Shown here: positions 44,731-53,329 of the stretch, piece by piece | Position numbering within the stretch: the stretch's first letter is position 1 | How the letters are laid out: each line of letters begins with the position of its first letter | Assembly: GCF_039652555.1 (NCBI RefSeq) | Contig: NZ_JBDJAF010000001.1 | Coordinates: 372,001 to 436,000 of the forward strand | Direction of reading: 5' to 3' | Length of the DNA stretch: 64,000 bases | From: Parafrigoribacterium mesophilum | Lineage (GTDB): Bacteria > Actinomycetota > Actinomycetes > Actinomycetales > Microbacteriaceae | Translations under genes and position numbers: made by a program | Notes under the pieces: generated by a model | What the model was told of the DNA's origin: nothing | The model's input: only the letters and a program-made list of their open reading frames with translations | Databases searched by the model: none

Positions 44731-45816
44731 ATGCCTGCGAATGTCGGGGAAGGTGCTCGAGCTGCACGGGATGTGAAACTCGCTGCCCTGCAGGAGCGGT
44801 TGGCTACCGCAGTAGAGACCTTGGTGTCGGGTGACGACTGGGTACGGGCGATTGAATTCGCTGCCCGATTCCGTTCAAGGTCGTTCGGGAACACACTGCT
44901 GCTTCGCGCTCAGCATGCGGAGGCGTTCGAGCACGGGCGGGTGCCGGAGCCTTTCCCCACGCTTGTCGCGGGATTCCAGCAGTGGAAAGAACTCGGCCGT
45001 TTCGTAATCAAAGGTCAGGCCGGATACATGATTCAAGTGCCACTAACCGCACGATTCGCTGCCACTAACCCGGCCGAAGTCGAGTCGTGGCGGCGGCTTG
45101 GGAAGAACGAGAGGCTTCGGCCGGGCGAAGTCGCGCGCTCGAAGATGATTGGCGTCAAGCCGGCCTTCGTGTGGGACGTTTCGCAGACTCGAGGTGATCC
45201 GATCCCGGAGCGCCCGCGCCCGAAACTTCTGGCCGGGGATGCTCCGGACGGCCTGTGGAATGGTCTGGCCGCGCAGGTGCGCGCACGGGGATTCCGGCTG
45301 GACGCGGCCTCTGATGCACGTGCGTTGGATGGAGCGAACGGCGTCACCGACTACACCAACCGGACGGTGACGGTAAGGGCGGACATGGATGTCGCGGCGC
45401 AGGTGAAAACGCTCGCTCACGAGGTTGCGCACATCGCGCTCGGCCACGAAGGCCGCGGAGTAGAGGGACTGCACCGCGGCATCCGTGAGGTGGAAGCCGA
45501 GTCGGTCGCGATGATGGTGACTGCCGCGTACGGCATGGACTCGACCGGCTATTCGATCCCGTACGTCGGCGGATGGTCATCCTCGGTTGAAGGCAAGGAT
45601 GCCGTCGAGGTCGTGCGTTCGACCGGTGAATTGTCACGCAAGGCCGCCCTACTCATCCTGGAGGATCTGCCGGAACCTTCGTTGGGCAATGGCGCACCAT
45701 CTGGCTTGGAACTTCGACCGCAGTCCGATAGACGTCTTTCCCGCTTAACCAGGCAGGGCTACGAGGCAGACCTTCGTGCTCAGCAGGTACGTCCGCACGA
45801 GTCAGTGAGTCTGTAA
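44731..45816 (+). CDS. ArdC-like antirestriction protein with zinc peptidase motif
   Basis: A 361-residue protein: an N-terminal ArdC-type ssDNA-binding region (FGNTLLLRAQH, then FQQWKELGRFVIKGQAGY) followed by an ImmA/IrrE-like metallopeptidase region with LAHEVAHIALGH (HExxH) and a downstream EVEAES helix. ArdC proteins protect incoming conjugative DNA from restriction. GAGGAGA precedes the ATG; a longer ORF to 44620 is not supported. The stop overlaps the Prim-Pol start (TAATG). Confidence 0.87.
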   Translation: MPANVGEGARAARDVKLAALQERLATAVETLVSGDDWVRAIEFAARFRSRSFGNTLLLRAQHAEAFEHGRVPEPFPTLVAGFQQWKELGRFVIKGQAGYMIQVPLTARFAATNPAEVESWRRLGKNERLRPGEVARSKMIGVKPAFVWDVSQTRGDPIPERPRPKLLAGDAPDGLWNGLAAQVRARGFRLDAASDARALDGANGVTDYTNRTVTVRADMDVAAQVKTLAHEVAHIALGHEGRGVEGLHRGIREVEAESVAMMVTAAYGMDSTGYSIPYVGGWSSSVEGKDAVEVVRSTGELSRKAALLILEDLPEPSLGNGAPSGLELRPQSDRRLSRLTRQGYEADLRAQQVRPHESVSL

Positions 45817-46688
45817 TGGGTAGCCTCGCCGTGTTCGGCCAAGTCCACGATCTCCAATTGTCGGATGCGGCGGTAAGGCTGGCGGAGTCTCTTGTGCCGG
45901 TATTTCCGTGCATGCCGGGGGCGAAGCGGCCGTTTACTCGTCACGGATTCTTCGATGCGACGACCGATGTGCGGCAGGTTCGCCGGTGGTGGGATCGATG
46001 GCCAAATGCCAATATCGGGATGCCGACCGGCGGTACCGGGTTCAATGTTGTCGACGTCGACCGGCATCCATCCGGATCGGGGTTCGCCCACTTGGAGCGT
46101 GCCCGTCGAAAGGGACTGCTCGACGGGTGGGCGTTTATCGTGCGCACTCCCTCCGGTGGCCTGCACTTTTACTACCCCGCGGCACCGAATCGACCACGTA
46201 ACTCGTGGGGCGTCGCGGACGCGCATGTGGATTTCCGCGGCACCGGGGGCTATGTCGTCACGCCGCCATCCAGGATCGTTACTTCGGCGTCCAACTCTGG
46301 CGGATATGAGGTGATCGCCGTTGGCAGGGATCCTCGCTTCGTGGACGGCGACACATTGCGGGCGTTTCTGCGTCCGCCGCCAGCGCCACGGGCAGCGGTC
46401 TTAGATGGCACCTCCCTCGAGTTGTCGCGCGGGCGTGGAATCGCTCAGTGGTTGGAGGTTCGACCTGAGGGCTCACGCAATCGAGCGTTGTTCTGGGCCG
46501 CATGCCGTTACGCCGAAAACAGTATCCCTGAATACCAGGCGCACGAGTCTCTACGGGACGCTGCCGGGCGTGCAGGACTGCCCGATGCGGAGATCGTGGC
46601 GACGATTCGTTCTGCGTATCGCACTGTCCAACCTCCAGCACCGCCGCGCTCACCGTCGAAAGCTATCTACCGTGGACTCGGGCATTGA
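45816..46688 (+). CDS. Bifunctional DNA primase/polymerase (Prim-Pol)
   Basis: A 290-residue Prim-Pol protein. The N-terminal AEP fold carries GMPTGGTGFNVVDVDRH with the catalytic DVD (about residues 80-82) and SGGLHFYY supplying the next catalytic block; a C-terminal helical part resembles the end of short mobile-element primases. It likely primes replication or the complementary strand after transfer. Coupled to the ArdC-like gene. Confidence 0.88.
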   Translation: MGSLAVFGQVHDLQLSDAAVRLAESLVPVFPCMPGAKRPFTRHGFFDATTDVRQVRRWWDRWPNANIGMPTGGTGFNVVDVDRHPSGSGFAHLERARRKGLLDGWAFIVRTPSGGLHFYYPAAPNRPRNSWGVADAHVDFRGTGGYVVTPPSRIVTSASNSGGYEVIAVGRDPRFVDGDTLRAFLRPPPAPRAAVLDGTSLELSRGRGIAQWLEVRPEGSRNRALFWAACRYAENSIPEYQAHESLRDAAGRAGLPDAEIVATIRSAYRTVQPPAPPRSPSKAIYRGLGH

Positions 46689-46853
46689 TCGAGCAACTTG
46701 CCCAGGAGCAGTCCCGTATTTCAAGGACCAGCACCCTCAAGAACTGCAGATCGGTACGAACGCAGCCATCACACGTCCAGTGGGAGTCATCGGGTGGACA
46801 AGGCGGTTCGCCGGTACGGCGTGCGTACCTCCCCTTTGAAGGGGAACACTTTC

Positions 46854-47705
46854 ATGCCAAATACCGCTCCATACGCACACGAAGAGTCTTCCGGGCTGGC
46901 GTTCGCCGATCCGGAGGGTCTTCGTGCGCTCTTGTTCCGGCTCCACAATGCTGGGCCCGGTGCGTGGCGTACGGATGCCGAAGCAGCGTCATTGATGCGG
47001 TTCGCCGCCGATCGGTACGCGTCGCTGGCTCGCAAGTATGGGTTCGAACCGGCGGATGCAGCGGTGGCCGCCTTCGAAGCGATGTTGAACGAGTCCACTC
47101 GCACCGCCCAGGACCCGTGGGCGGTGGTCACTGTCGCAGTGCGGATCACTCTTATTGCCGAGAACCGCGCCCGCGGACTACTCACCTCCACCGAGCGAGC
47201 CAGGCGCCCCCAGTATTCGGTATTCCATGATGCCGAACGATTCAGTGACCGAGAGAACGAACTGATCGACTATCACCCCGCACTTCAAACCCCGTCCGCC
47301 GCAGACATCCTCGTCACGGATGCCCCGGATGATCAGTCACGGCCGCTGCGTGCTATCGATGACACGGCGACGATTTTGGTGGCACTAGGTTGGCCGGCCG
47401 AGATCGCCCGTGCCGGAGTCGAATACGTGTCCTCTCGACTCGCCGATGCCGGAGGCCGCACCGCGGCCTATGAGGTGCTGCGGAGGGATAAGACCGCGCG
47501 TGCATTGTTGGACCTGCGACACGATTCCTGGATTGGCCTGTTGCAGGTCGTTCTTGGACACCCAGCCGCTACCACCGTGAACGGCCGGCGTGGGATTCTG
47601 GTCCGGTTGCTGATCGGCGACACTATCGCCGACCTGCTGGCCGATTATGACCTGGTTCTGATGGTGGTGCGTGGACGTCCTCATCGGGGTGAGCCGGATG
47701 AGTAG
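46854..47705 (+). CDS. ParB-partner protein, copy 2
   Basis: A 283-residue protein homologous to 37524-38327 (see shared blocks there) and likewise followed by a ParB-like gene. ATG 46854 has AAGGGG nine bases upstream, and that site is the right arm of a CCCCTTTGAAGGGG palindrome (46831-46844), which may hide it. An in-frame N-terminal extension to 46698 is rejected. Function unknown. Confidence 0.72.
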   Translation: MPNTAPYAHEESSGLAFADPEGLRALLFRLHNAGPGAWRTDAEAASLMRFAADRYASLARKYGFEPADAAVAAFEAMLNESTRTAQDPWAVVTVAVRITLIAENRARGLLTSTERARRPQYSVFHDAERFSDRENELIDYHPALQTPSAADILVTDAPDDQSRPLRAIDDTATILVALGWPAEIARAGVEYVSSRLADAGGRTAAYEVLRRDKTARALLDLRHDSWIGLLQVVLGHPAATTVNGRRGILVRLLIGDTIADLLADYDLVLMVVRGRPHRGEPDE

Positions 47706-48648
47706 GAGCGATGGGCGTATCGAACTGGACCGGTCCATAGACTCGATCCACGTCGGCTATCGGTTCCGGCAGGACATGGGCGATATTGACCAGCTCGCCG
47801 CATCCATCCGAAAGCTGGGTCTATTGCAACCGCCCACAATCACCCCGGACGGGACTTTGATCTGCGGCGCCCGGCGACTGGAAGCGGTCAAAGCGCTTGG
47901 GCTAAAGCAGGTTAATGTATGGGTAAGGTCGGGCATCTCTAGCCGGCTGCAACTGCTATTGGCGGAGCAGCATGAGAACCTCTTCCGTAAGCCCTTTACC
48001 CCGACCGAGGCCGCCGCGCTCTACCGGGAGCTAAAGACTCTGCTGGCCGAGGATGCCGCCCACCGGCAGAATGCGACACAGTTCGGCTCCCACGGCCAAA
48101 CCCCTGTGATCTCCGGTGGTGCCAACTTGGCACCACCGTCGGATCGGAAGACCCGCGCGCAGGCGGCCCAGTTGGTCACCGGTAACAAGTCCTATACGAC
48201 GCTGGAGCGCGTCGGCGAAGTGGAGCGCATCGCCGCCGATCCCGAGACCTCGGCGGACCTTCGGGCGGTGGCGGCGGCGGAGCTTGCTGGCATTGATGCG
48301 GACGGGAAGGTTTACGGCCACTACCAGAAGGTAAAGGCCGCCCAATCCGCCGGTCGCGACAGCGAACTAGCCGCACTCGCCCGAGACGCGCTGTCCCGTG
48401 TGCAGGCGAATGGACAAGTTGGCACGACCAGCCACAAGCGCGGCGCTCCAACAGCAACTGGGCCAGCGAAGCGGTACAGCGTGCGGGCGTTCCTACTGAC
48501 CTGGACTGAGATGCGGGGCTGGGCCGAACACTACGATCCGGCCGAGATCGGCCGGGTCCTCACCGACGAGCAATGGGTCGACTTCGAAACCACTGTCGAG
48601 GCCACGGTCGCCTTCACCGACGCCGCTCGGGCCGCGCGCACCCTCTGA
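47698..48648 (+). CDS. ParB-like protein, copy 2
   Basis: A 316-residue ParB-fold protein paralogous to copy 1: FRQDMGDIDQLAASIRKLGLL, then LICGARRLEAVKALG and FTPTEAAALYRELKTLL. Overlaps its partner by 8 bases. With copy 1 it flanks the relaxase, ArdC-like and Prim-Pol genes. Confidence 0.82.
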   Translation: MSRSDGRIELDRSIDSIHVGYRFRQDMGDIDQLAASIRKLGLLQPPTITPDGTLICGARRLEAVKALGLKQVNVWVRSGISSRLQLLLAEQHENLFRKPFTPTEAAALYRELKTLLAEDAAHRQNATQFGSHGQTPVISGGANLAPPSDRKTRAQAAQLVTGNKSYTTLERVGEVERIAADPETSADLRAVAAAELAGIDADGKVYGHYQKVKAAQSAGRDSELAALARDALSRVQANGQVGTTSHKRGAPTATGPAKRYSVRAFLLTWTEMRGWAEHYDPAEIGRVLTDEQWVDFETTVEATVAFTDAARAARTL

Positions 48649-49161
48649 CGGGTGTGGTTCTTTCGGCGGTTTTCCCGTTCGCGCTGGCGTCTCTCACGAT
48701 TTCGAGCTTGTCCGCGATCACACGGCCGGGCTAATAGGGGCCGCCCGAACTGTGTGCCAGCGGAGCGCACCGCCGAAGCCGAAATCTCGGGCTCCTCAAT
48801 TCAGCGTCGACCGACTTACGTGTCTTCATTCACTGTAGATTGAGACACCCGTCTGGAGCGTTTGACGCCCCGTCATCGGACTTAGTGTCGGGACACCTAT
48901 ACGGCTATCCTCGGATGCCGAAAGGGTCCGATGTCAATGAACGCATAGGAGTGCCCGCACGACGTCCGGCTTGCGGACGTCCGTTGAAAGATCGACTCAC
49001 GATGCGAACCCCACGACGACATGGCTCGAATAATTCGCGGCGCTACCTATAGTCGAGGTGGGCCTCAGGCGTGGTCGGGTCCAGGTTGGCGTAACCGAAG
49101 TATCTTGCAGGCCGTTCCGGACGCTCGGACGCTCGCAGGGTGTCGCGACTACGGTAGCGGT
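48649..49161. other. Intergenic region with inverted repeats
   Basis: No supported gene. Contains an 8-bp inverted repeat at 48874-48933 and a central palindrome. GC and base order look unlike the neighbouring coding regions. Confidence 0.45.
48874..48933. repeat. Inverted repeat enclosing a palindrome
   Basis: CATCGGAC (48874-48881) and GTCCGATG (48926-48933) are perfect inverted repeats 44 bases apart; between them lies the palindrome GTGTC-GG-GACAC (48885-48896). It could be a recombinase, partition (ParB) or regulator site; position just after ParB copy 2 makes a partition site possible but unproven. Confidence 0.5.
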
Positions 49162-49818
49162 GTGTCCATAAACGATCCGCTGCCCGACTATCCCGCTCCC
49201 GACAACCCGTCGGGGAAGCTGGTTCTCTTGCGACACGGGGAGACGGAGTGGTCACAGAAAGGCCGACACACAGGACTTACTGATGTTCCGCTCACTGCCC
49301 GAGGGGAGGATCTTGCCCGCGGTGCAGGTCGGTTGGTTGCCGGCTACAACTTTTCGCTCGTCCTGACCTCACCACTACAGCGCGCGCAGCGAACTGCTGA
49401 ACTGGCAGGCCTGCATGCCGAGATCGATCCGCTTCTCGTCGAGTGGGATTACGGCGGATACGAGGGGCGTACGACTCGCGACATTCGAAGCGAGCTCGGC
49501 TACAACTGGAGCGCCTTTACTCACGGCGTGATTCGTGGGCGGACACCAGGTGAGACGGTGGAAGAGGTTGCCGCACGCGCGTCGCGCGTGCTCACGCGAG
49601 TGCTTCCTGCGATGGCTGAGGGAGATGTCGCTCTGGTTGCGCATGGCCATTTTCTGCGCATCCTGACAGCCGTATTCCTGCGAATGGCACCACGTTTCGG
49701 GGCCCAGATCACCTTGGATGCTGGATCAGTGTCGGTGCTCAGCTTCTACCGCGAGCAGCCGGCGATTCTGTCTTGGAACTACGGACTCGAACTGCCCTTG
49801 GTGCCCTCAGAATCCTGA
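49162..49818 (+). CDS. Histidine phosphatase family protein
   Basis: A 218-residue single-domain acid phosphatase/mutase-like protein: VLLRHGETEWS with the phospho-acceptor His, LTSPLQRAQRTAEL, the acid EWDYGGYEG and the second His in VAHGHFLRIL. Start GTG at 49162 is tentative; no good ribosome site is visible. Close to family length. Substrate unknown, possibly a sugar phosphate. Confidence 0.85.
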   Translation: MSINDPLPDYPAPDNPSGKLVLLRHGETEWSQKGRHTGLTDVPLTARGEDLARGAGRLVAGYNFSLVLTSPLQRAQRTAELAGLHAEIDPLLVEWDYGGYEGRTTRDIRSELGYNWSAFTHGVIRGRTPGETVEEVAARASRVLTRVLPAMAEGDVALVAHGHFLRILTAVFLRMAPRFGAQITLDAGSVSVLSFYREQPAILSWNYGLELPLVPSES

Positions 49819-50052
49819 GCCCTTCGTGAGGGATAGGGGATGTTGGCAACCGGCGCGCAATGGCCGATCTCTCAGAACGTACCTCTGCGGGCACCCCTCG
49901 AAGTGCACGGTGAAATGCCGTCAGCAGATAGTGCTCGTTAAGGACATCCGGTAAAAGGTGATCCCGACGAGGCTCACCATGTTGTGTCGGTGAATACCGT
50001 CCCGCGGAAAGCTAGTTGAGAAAAGAGCTTTGGTACGCGGTCGTGATGCTCG

Positions 50053-50367
50053 CTATGAGGGCGGTCGCAGCTCGACCTTCCCGTCGAGCACGACGATTTG
50101 CTTCTCCGGACACACTGGTCCGGAGACTGCAACCTTCTCGCCCGAAGTGAACTTGACGATTATGTCCCCTGGTGTGCAGCCGGAACCGAGGATACTGGCA
50201 CCGCCCAATGCGGCTACCGTGATCACTTCGTCGCCCGTTGAGACGGTCACGTCAGTAGAGCTTTCGTTACTGATGTTGAGGTTGCCGGGGCCGCTGCACG
50301 CCGTCAAAGTTGCGGTTATCGCCAGAATGATGAGTGTGTCTCTTGCGAGTTCGCTCCAGTGTCGCAT
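50053..50367 (-). CDS. Small putative lipoprotein
   Basis: A 104-residue protein with a signal ending in the lipobox LTAC and a short beta-rich domain of about 75 residues with two Cys. GGAGG precedes ATG 50367. Function unknown. Confidence 0.68.
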   Translation of the reverse strand: MRHWSELARDTLIILAITATLTACSGPGNLNISNESSTDVTVSTGDEVITVAALGGASILGSGCTPGDIIVKFTSGEKVAVSGPVCPEKQIVVLDGKVELRPPS

Positions 50368-50484
50368 CCAACTCGCCTCCAATGGTTGCCTGATCCTGCC
50401 GCTTGTGCGCCCGTATGGAGCTCCGTGTTGCGCCTTTGTCCATCATGCATTGACATTCGATAGAAAGCTATTGATACTCGATAG

Positions 50485-50967
50485 ATGGATTTAGATACAG
50501 GAAGACCATCGTTGGCGGCGACTGCGGCGACCTGGTTGGCGTTAGGACTTCTCGCCGCCCTCATCCTCGCTGTCGGGGTGGGATTGTTTCCCGTATCCGA
50601 TTCGATCGCTCGTCAGTTTCCGGAGTTCGCGGACCTGCGCGCTCCACTTCTCACTCTGGCCTTGGCCATCTGTCTGTGCGTCGAAACAATTCTGCTCGCG
50701 ACGGCCGCTTTGGTTGGCTACATCAGGCGAGATCGAATCTTCGGCAAATCCGCTGCGCAAATGGTAGATCTGCTGGTCATCACTGTCGCTATCGCGACCA
50801 TCCTGGCGGCATCGATGTTGCCGTTTCTCCCTGGGCCGCCCGCACTCGTGATCGTGGTTGTCGGGAGTGTGTTGGTGGGAATCACTCTCTTTCTCGTTCT
50901 CATAGTTTTGCGATCGCTTTTGCGGCGGACGGTTCTGATGCGGACCGAGCTGGACGAGGTGGTGTAG
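50485..50967 (+). CDS. DUF2975 membrane protein
   Basis: A 160-residue four-helix membrane protein with the pattern of DUF2975, which is usually paired, as here, with a small YozG-like Cro/CI regulator. TAGTG overlap with the next gene. Function unknown. Confidence 0.82.
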   Translation: MDLDTGRPSLAATAATWLALGLLAALILAVGVGLFPVSDSIARQFPEFADLRAPLLTLALAICLCVETILLATAALVGYIRRDRIFGKSAAQMVDLLVITVAIATILAASMLPFLPGPPALVIVVVGSVLVGITLFLVLIVLRSLLRRTVLMRTELDEVV

Positions 50968-51188
50968 TGGCGATACGAATCCTCATCGACCGCTTATTGG
51001 TCGAACGTGGCATGTCAGTCGGAGACTTCGCCACCGCGATCGGCATTACCCCCGCTAACGTCGCTGTGCTCAAGAACGGTCGCGCGCGCGCCGTCCGATT
51101 CTCAACCCTCGACTCGATCTGCCGAGTTCTCGGCTGTCAGCCCGGCGACATCCTGACCTGGGACGACGAACACCCCACCGATTCCTAA
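50967..51188 (+). CDS. Cro/CI-type HTH regulator (YozG-like)
   Basis: A 73-residue single-domain HTH protein (FATAIGITPANVAVLKNGRARAVRFSTLDSICRVLGCQPGDIL). GTG at 50967 overlaps the DUF2975 stop. It probably autoregulates the two-gene unit. Confidence 0.88.
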   Translation: MAIRILIDRLLVERGMSVGDFATAIGITPANVAVLKNGRARAVRFSTLDSICRVLGCQPGDILTWDDEHPTDS

Positions 51189-51348
51189 TACTCTTTCGCT
51201 GCGTCGCAGAGCGTTCCGTTACGGGCACCCGCTATTGGTCGAAATCGTGTCTCGATAGCATTTTCACGAGCACCCTGCCGCCCGCTGGTGGTCCGGCTTT
51301 CGGGCAGCCTGGTTCCACCCGCAAATCGTGCCCGAACGCAGGATGCGG

Positions 51349-51750
51349 TCAGCCTGAGCAACGCCAGAGTCGCGTCCACCAGTTCCTACGCTGTGCCGGA
51401 GGCGTTGTCGGCGCCCGGTGATCGTCGATCGCGCGGCGGTCGGCAGCCTGCGCCTTCGCTGCGTGAACAGCATTTAGTTGATAGCGCCAGTCAACGTCGC
51501 CACGGGTGATGAAGTAGTGGGAGTTGCACGGAAGTCCCGTCGAGGCGACGGAGGGCTTGAGAGACACCTCGCCGTCGTAGATGACTCGCCATCGCGCTGG
51601 AGACAGCTTGGTTACCACTTCGCGCCCGCAGCCACAGGGGCAGATATGCCCGGCGGTCGAGTAGCTCGTCGAGACATAGAGGACGCCCGGTTCCATTGGT
51701 GTCGGGAACGACTCCAGGAAGCGTGCGGCATAGTGATCAATCCTGGTCAT
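51349..51750 (-). CDS. DUF6527 protein of the ubiquitin-like operon
   Basis: A 133-residue protein matching DUF6527: GVLYVSTSYSTAGHICPCGCG, SLKPSVAS and LPCNSHYFI. The CPCGCG cluster plus a downstream Cys and His could hold zinc; conserved Ser and His residues could instead be catalytic. DUF6527 recurs in prokaryotic operons with ubiquitin-like proteins and E1-like enzymes, where a processing or deconjugating peptidase is expected; that role is inferred here. The start overlaps the E1-like stop (ATGA). Confidence 0.78.
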   Translation of the reverse strand: MTRIDHYAARFLESFPTPMEPGVLYVSTSYSTAGHICPCGCGREVVTKLSPARWRVIYDGEVSLKPSVASTGLPCNSHYFITRGDVDWRYQLNAVHAAKAQAADRRAIDDHRAPTTPPAQRRNWWTRLWRCSG

Positions 51751-52907
51751 ACGAGGTCTCCGTTTCGAACCTCGTTCAAGAACAGTTTGTAGACCGTCAA
51801 ATTCGACGCTTCGTGGGTCGCATGGAACCCGAGGTGCCGCTTCCACCGGATGACAGCGAGGACCGCGTTCAAGGCATTCAGCTCTGCCAGCTGGATGTTG
51901 CTGCTGTAGTCGTCCTCGCCCGGCGGGATGGCCGGAGCGGTCGGCAGAGGCGACTCATCCCCAGGGAGGTACGCCGCGACCTTCGCCATACCAGTGAGAC
52001 CGCCCTCACCTTCTCTGAAACTCATACCGACATCGATGAAGGGCACGCCACGAGCGCGGAGCCACTGCATGATCGCGGGCCGCGCCTCCGCGTCGGCGGC
52101 AGCCAGAAATACGAACGTTGCTCCTTCGAGAAGGTGCAGGTTTTCCGCCGTAAGGGCGACGGGGTGTGCCGTGATGCCTGTGTGCATGCGCGCGTACTCG
52201 GCAGCGAAGTACTCGGCCTTGTTGGGCTGGGCCTGGACAACCTCTATGGCTGCCGCCCCCGGAGCGCGGTAGGCATTGTGGGTTTCGAATACGTCGCCGT
52301 CGATGAGGATGATCCGGTCAACCCAGGTCTTGGCGACTTGATCGAGGATGTAGCTGCCCGTGCCGCCGACACCCACGATCGCGACCGTGTGGCCGCGGAA
52401 AAGGGTGTTAAGGGTGATCAACCCAGCACGGGTCGTGTTCGTGTCGGGGTAAACGAGCGGGAGGTCGTCCGGGACGACCTGATAGGACCCTCCCGGCGTG
52501 TCGGTGACGGTTGGGTCCATCTGCCATGCGGCGTTGCGCAGGATGTGGGCGTACTGCCGGATCTTCTCGTAGAGACTCGAGTACAGGCCGCCGGGCGGCT
52601 TGAATGACATCAGAACTTCGGCGCGCTCCCCCACGCCGAAGTCGTGCGGGTTCGGGCTTCCGAGCACTCCCCCATCTTCGTCGCGTGGTTCCTCGCCGGC
52701 GAACCAGATCCGATGGTCGGTCGCGTCGGTGATCACGCCTCCCACGTTGTTTACCGGAAGGACCAGACGGCCGTCACGTCGCAGCCCGGACGGCGCCAGG
52801 TACGGAAGACGGCGGATGACAAGGTGTCCGCTTTGGAGGACCATGTCGTAGCCGTCGGCGACGAGCCGGGCGATCGAGTCATCAGGATCGATTGGCGGGT
52901 TCGACAT
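51747..52907 (-). CDS. ThiF/E1-like adenylyltransferase without cysteine
   Basis: A 386-residue protein with an ~150-residue N-terminal domain of the type found on E1-like proteins in Multi_ubiq operons, then a ThiF/MoeB fold: nucleotide site VAIVGVGGTGSYILDQ and the Asp/Arg segment LIDGDVFETHNAYRAPGA. It should adenylate the C-terminus of the Ubl encoded upstream. No cysteine appears anywhere in the protein, so a thioester on this protein is impossible and zinc-binding Cys pairs are missing too. The start overlaps the Ubl gene by 26 bases; GAAGGA is upstream. Confidence 0.84.
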   Translation of the reverse strand: MSNPPIDPDDSIARLVADGYDMVLQSGHLVIRRLPYLAPSGLRRDGRLVLPVNNVGGVITDATDHRIWFAGEEPRDEDGGVLGSPNPHDFGVGERAEVLMSFKPPGGLYSSLYEKIRQYAHILRNAAWQMDPTVTDTPGGSYQVVPDDLPLVYPDTNTTRAGLITLNTLFRGHTVAIVGVGGTGSYILDQVAKTWVDRIILIDGDVFETHNAYRAPGAAAIEVVQAQPNKAEYFAAEYARMHTGITAHPVALTAENLHLLEGATFVFLAAADAEARPAIMQWLRARGVPFIDVGMSFREGEGGLTGMAKVAAYLPGDESPLPTAPAIPPGEDDYSSNIQLAELNALNAVLAVIRWKRHLGFHATHEASNLTVYKLFLNEVRNGDLV

Positions 52908-53139
52908 CGAAGACCATTCCTTCCTTCACTGCGACGCTCTTACCGGACCGCAGAGCGTGATCCGGGCCGTGTCCGCGGCTGTACTCGACCGTCGTGCCCG
53001 CTGGATCGTACGGCTGCCCCGGGAAAGCCAGTTCGACGACCTGCTCGAACGTGATCTTCTTCCCCGCCCAGGGCCGCGCCCGGGTGTTGACGATGATCGT
53101 CACCGTCTTGGTCTCCTCTGCGACTGCCTCTGCGTCCAT
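52882..53139 (-). CDS. Ubiquitin-like protein (Multi_ubiq domain), single copy
   Basis: An 85-residue protein: an acidic ~10-residue lead, then one beta-grasp Multi_ubiq domain (TIIVNTRARPWAGKKITFEQ, then AFPGQPYD and VKEGMVFDVEPANRS). The family often has several such domains in tandem; here there is only one. There is no terminal Gly-Gly, so activation would involve the -NRS end or prior trimming. AAGGAGGAG precedes ATG 53139; the longer ORF to 53241 lacks support. First gene of the Ubl-E1-DUF6527 operon. Confidence 0.84.
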   Translation of the reverse strand: MDAEAVAEETKTVTIIVNTRARPWAGKKITFEQVVELAFPGQPYDPAGTTVEYSRGHGPDHALRSGKSVAVKEGMVFDVEPANRS

Positions 53140-53329
53140 ATTGTTGCTCCTCCTTCGCCGCCTCACACGATTCGTTTGAATGTGCGTCTTTCTCGACTCT
53201 GACTGTATCACTAAAGCATCAATCTCGATAACCTGAATCACCGTGTCGTGTCACTCCTGCGTCAATTCAGCGGTACTCTCAAGTCATGCAACGGATCGTT
53301 TATTTGTCGGCGATGTCGCCGAGGACAGC

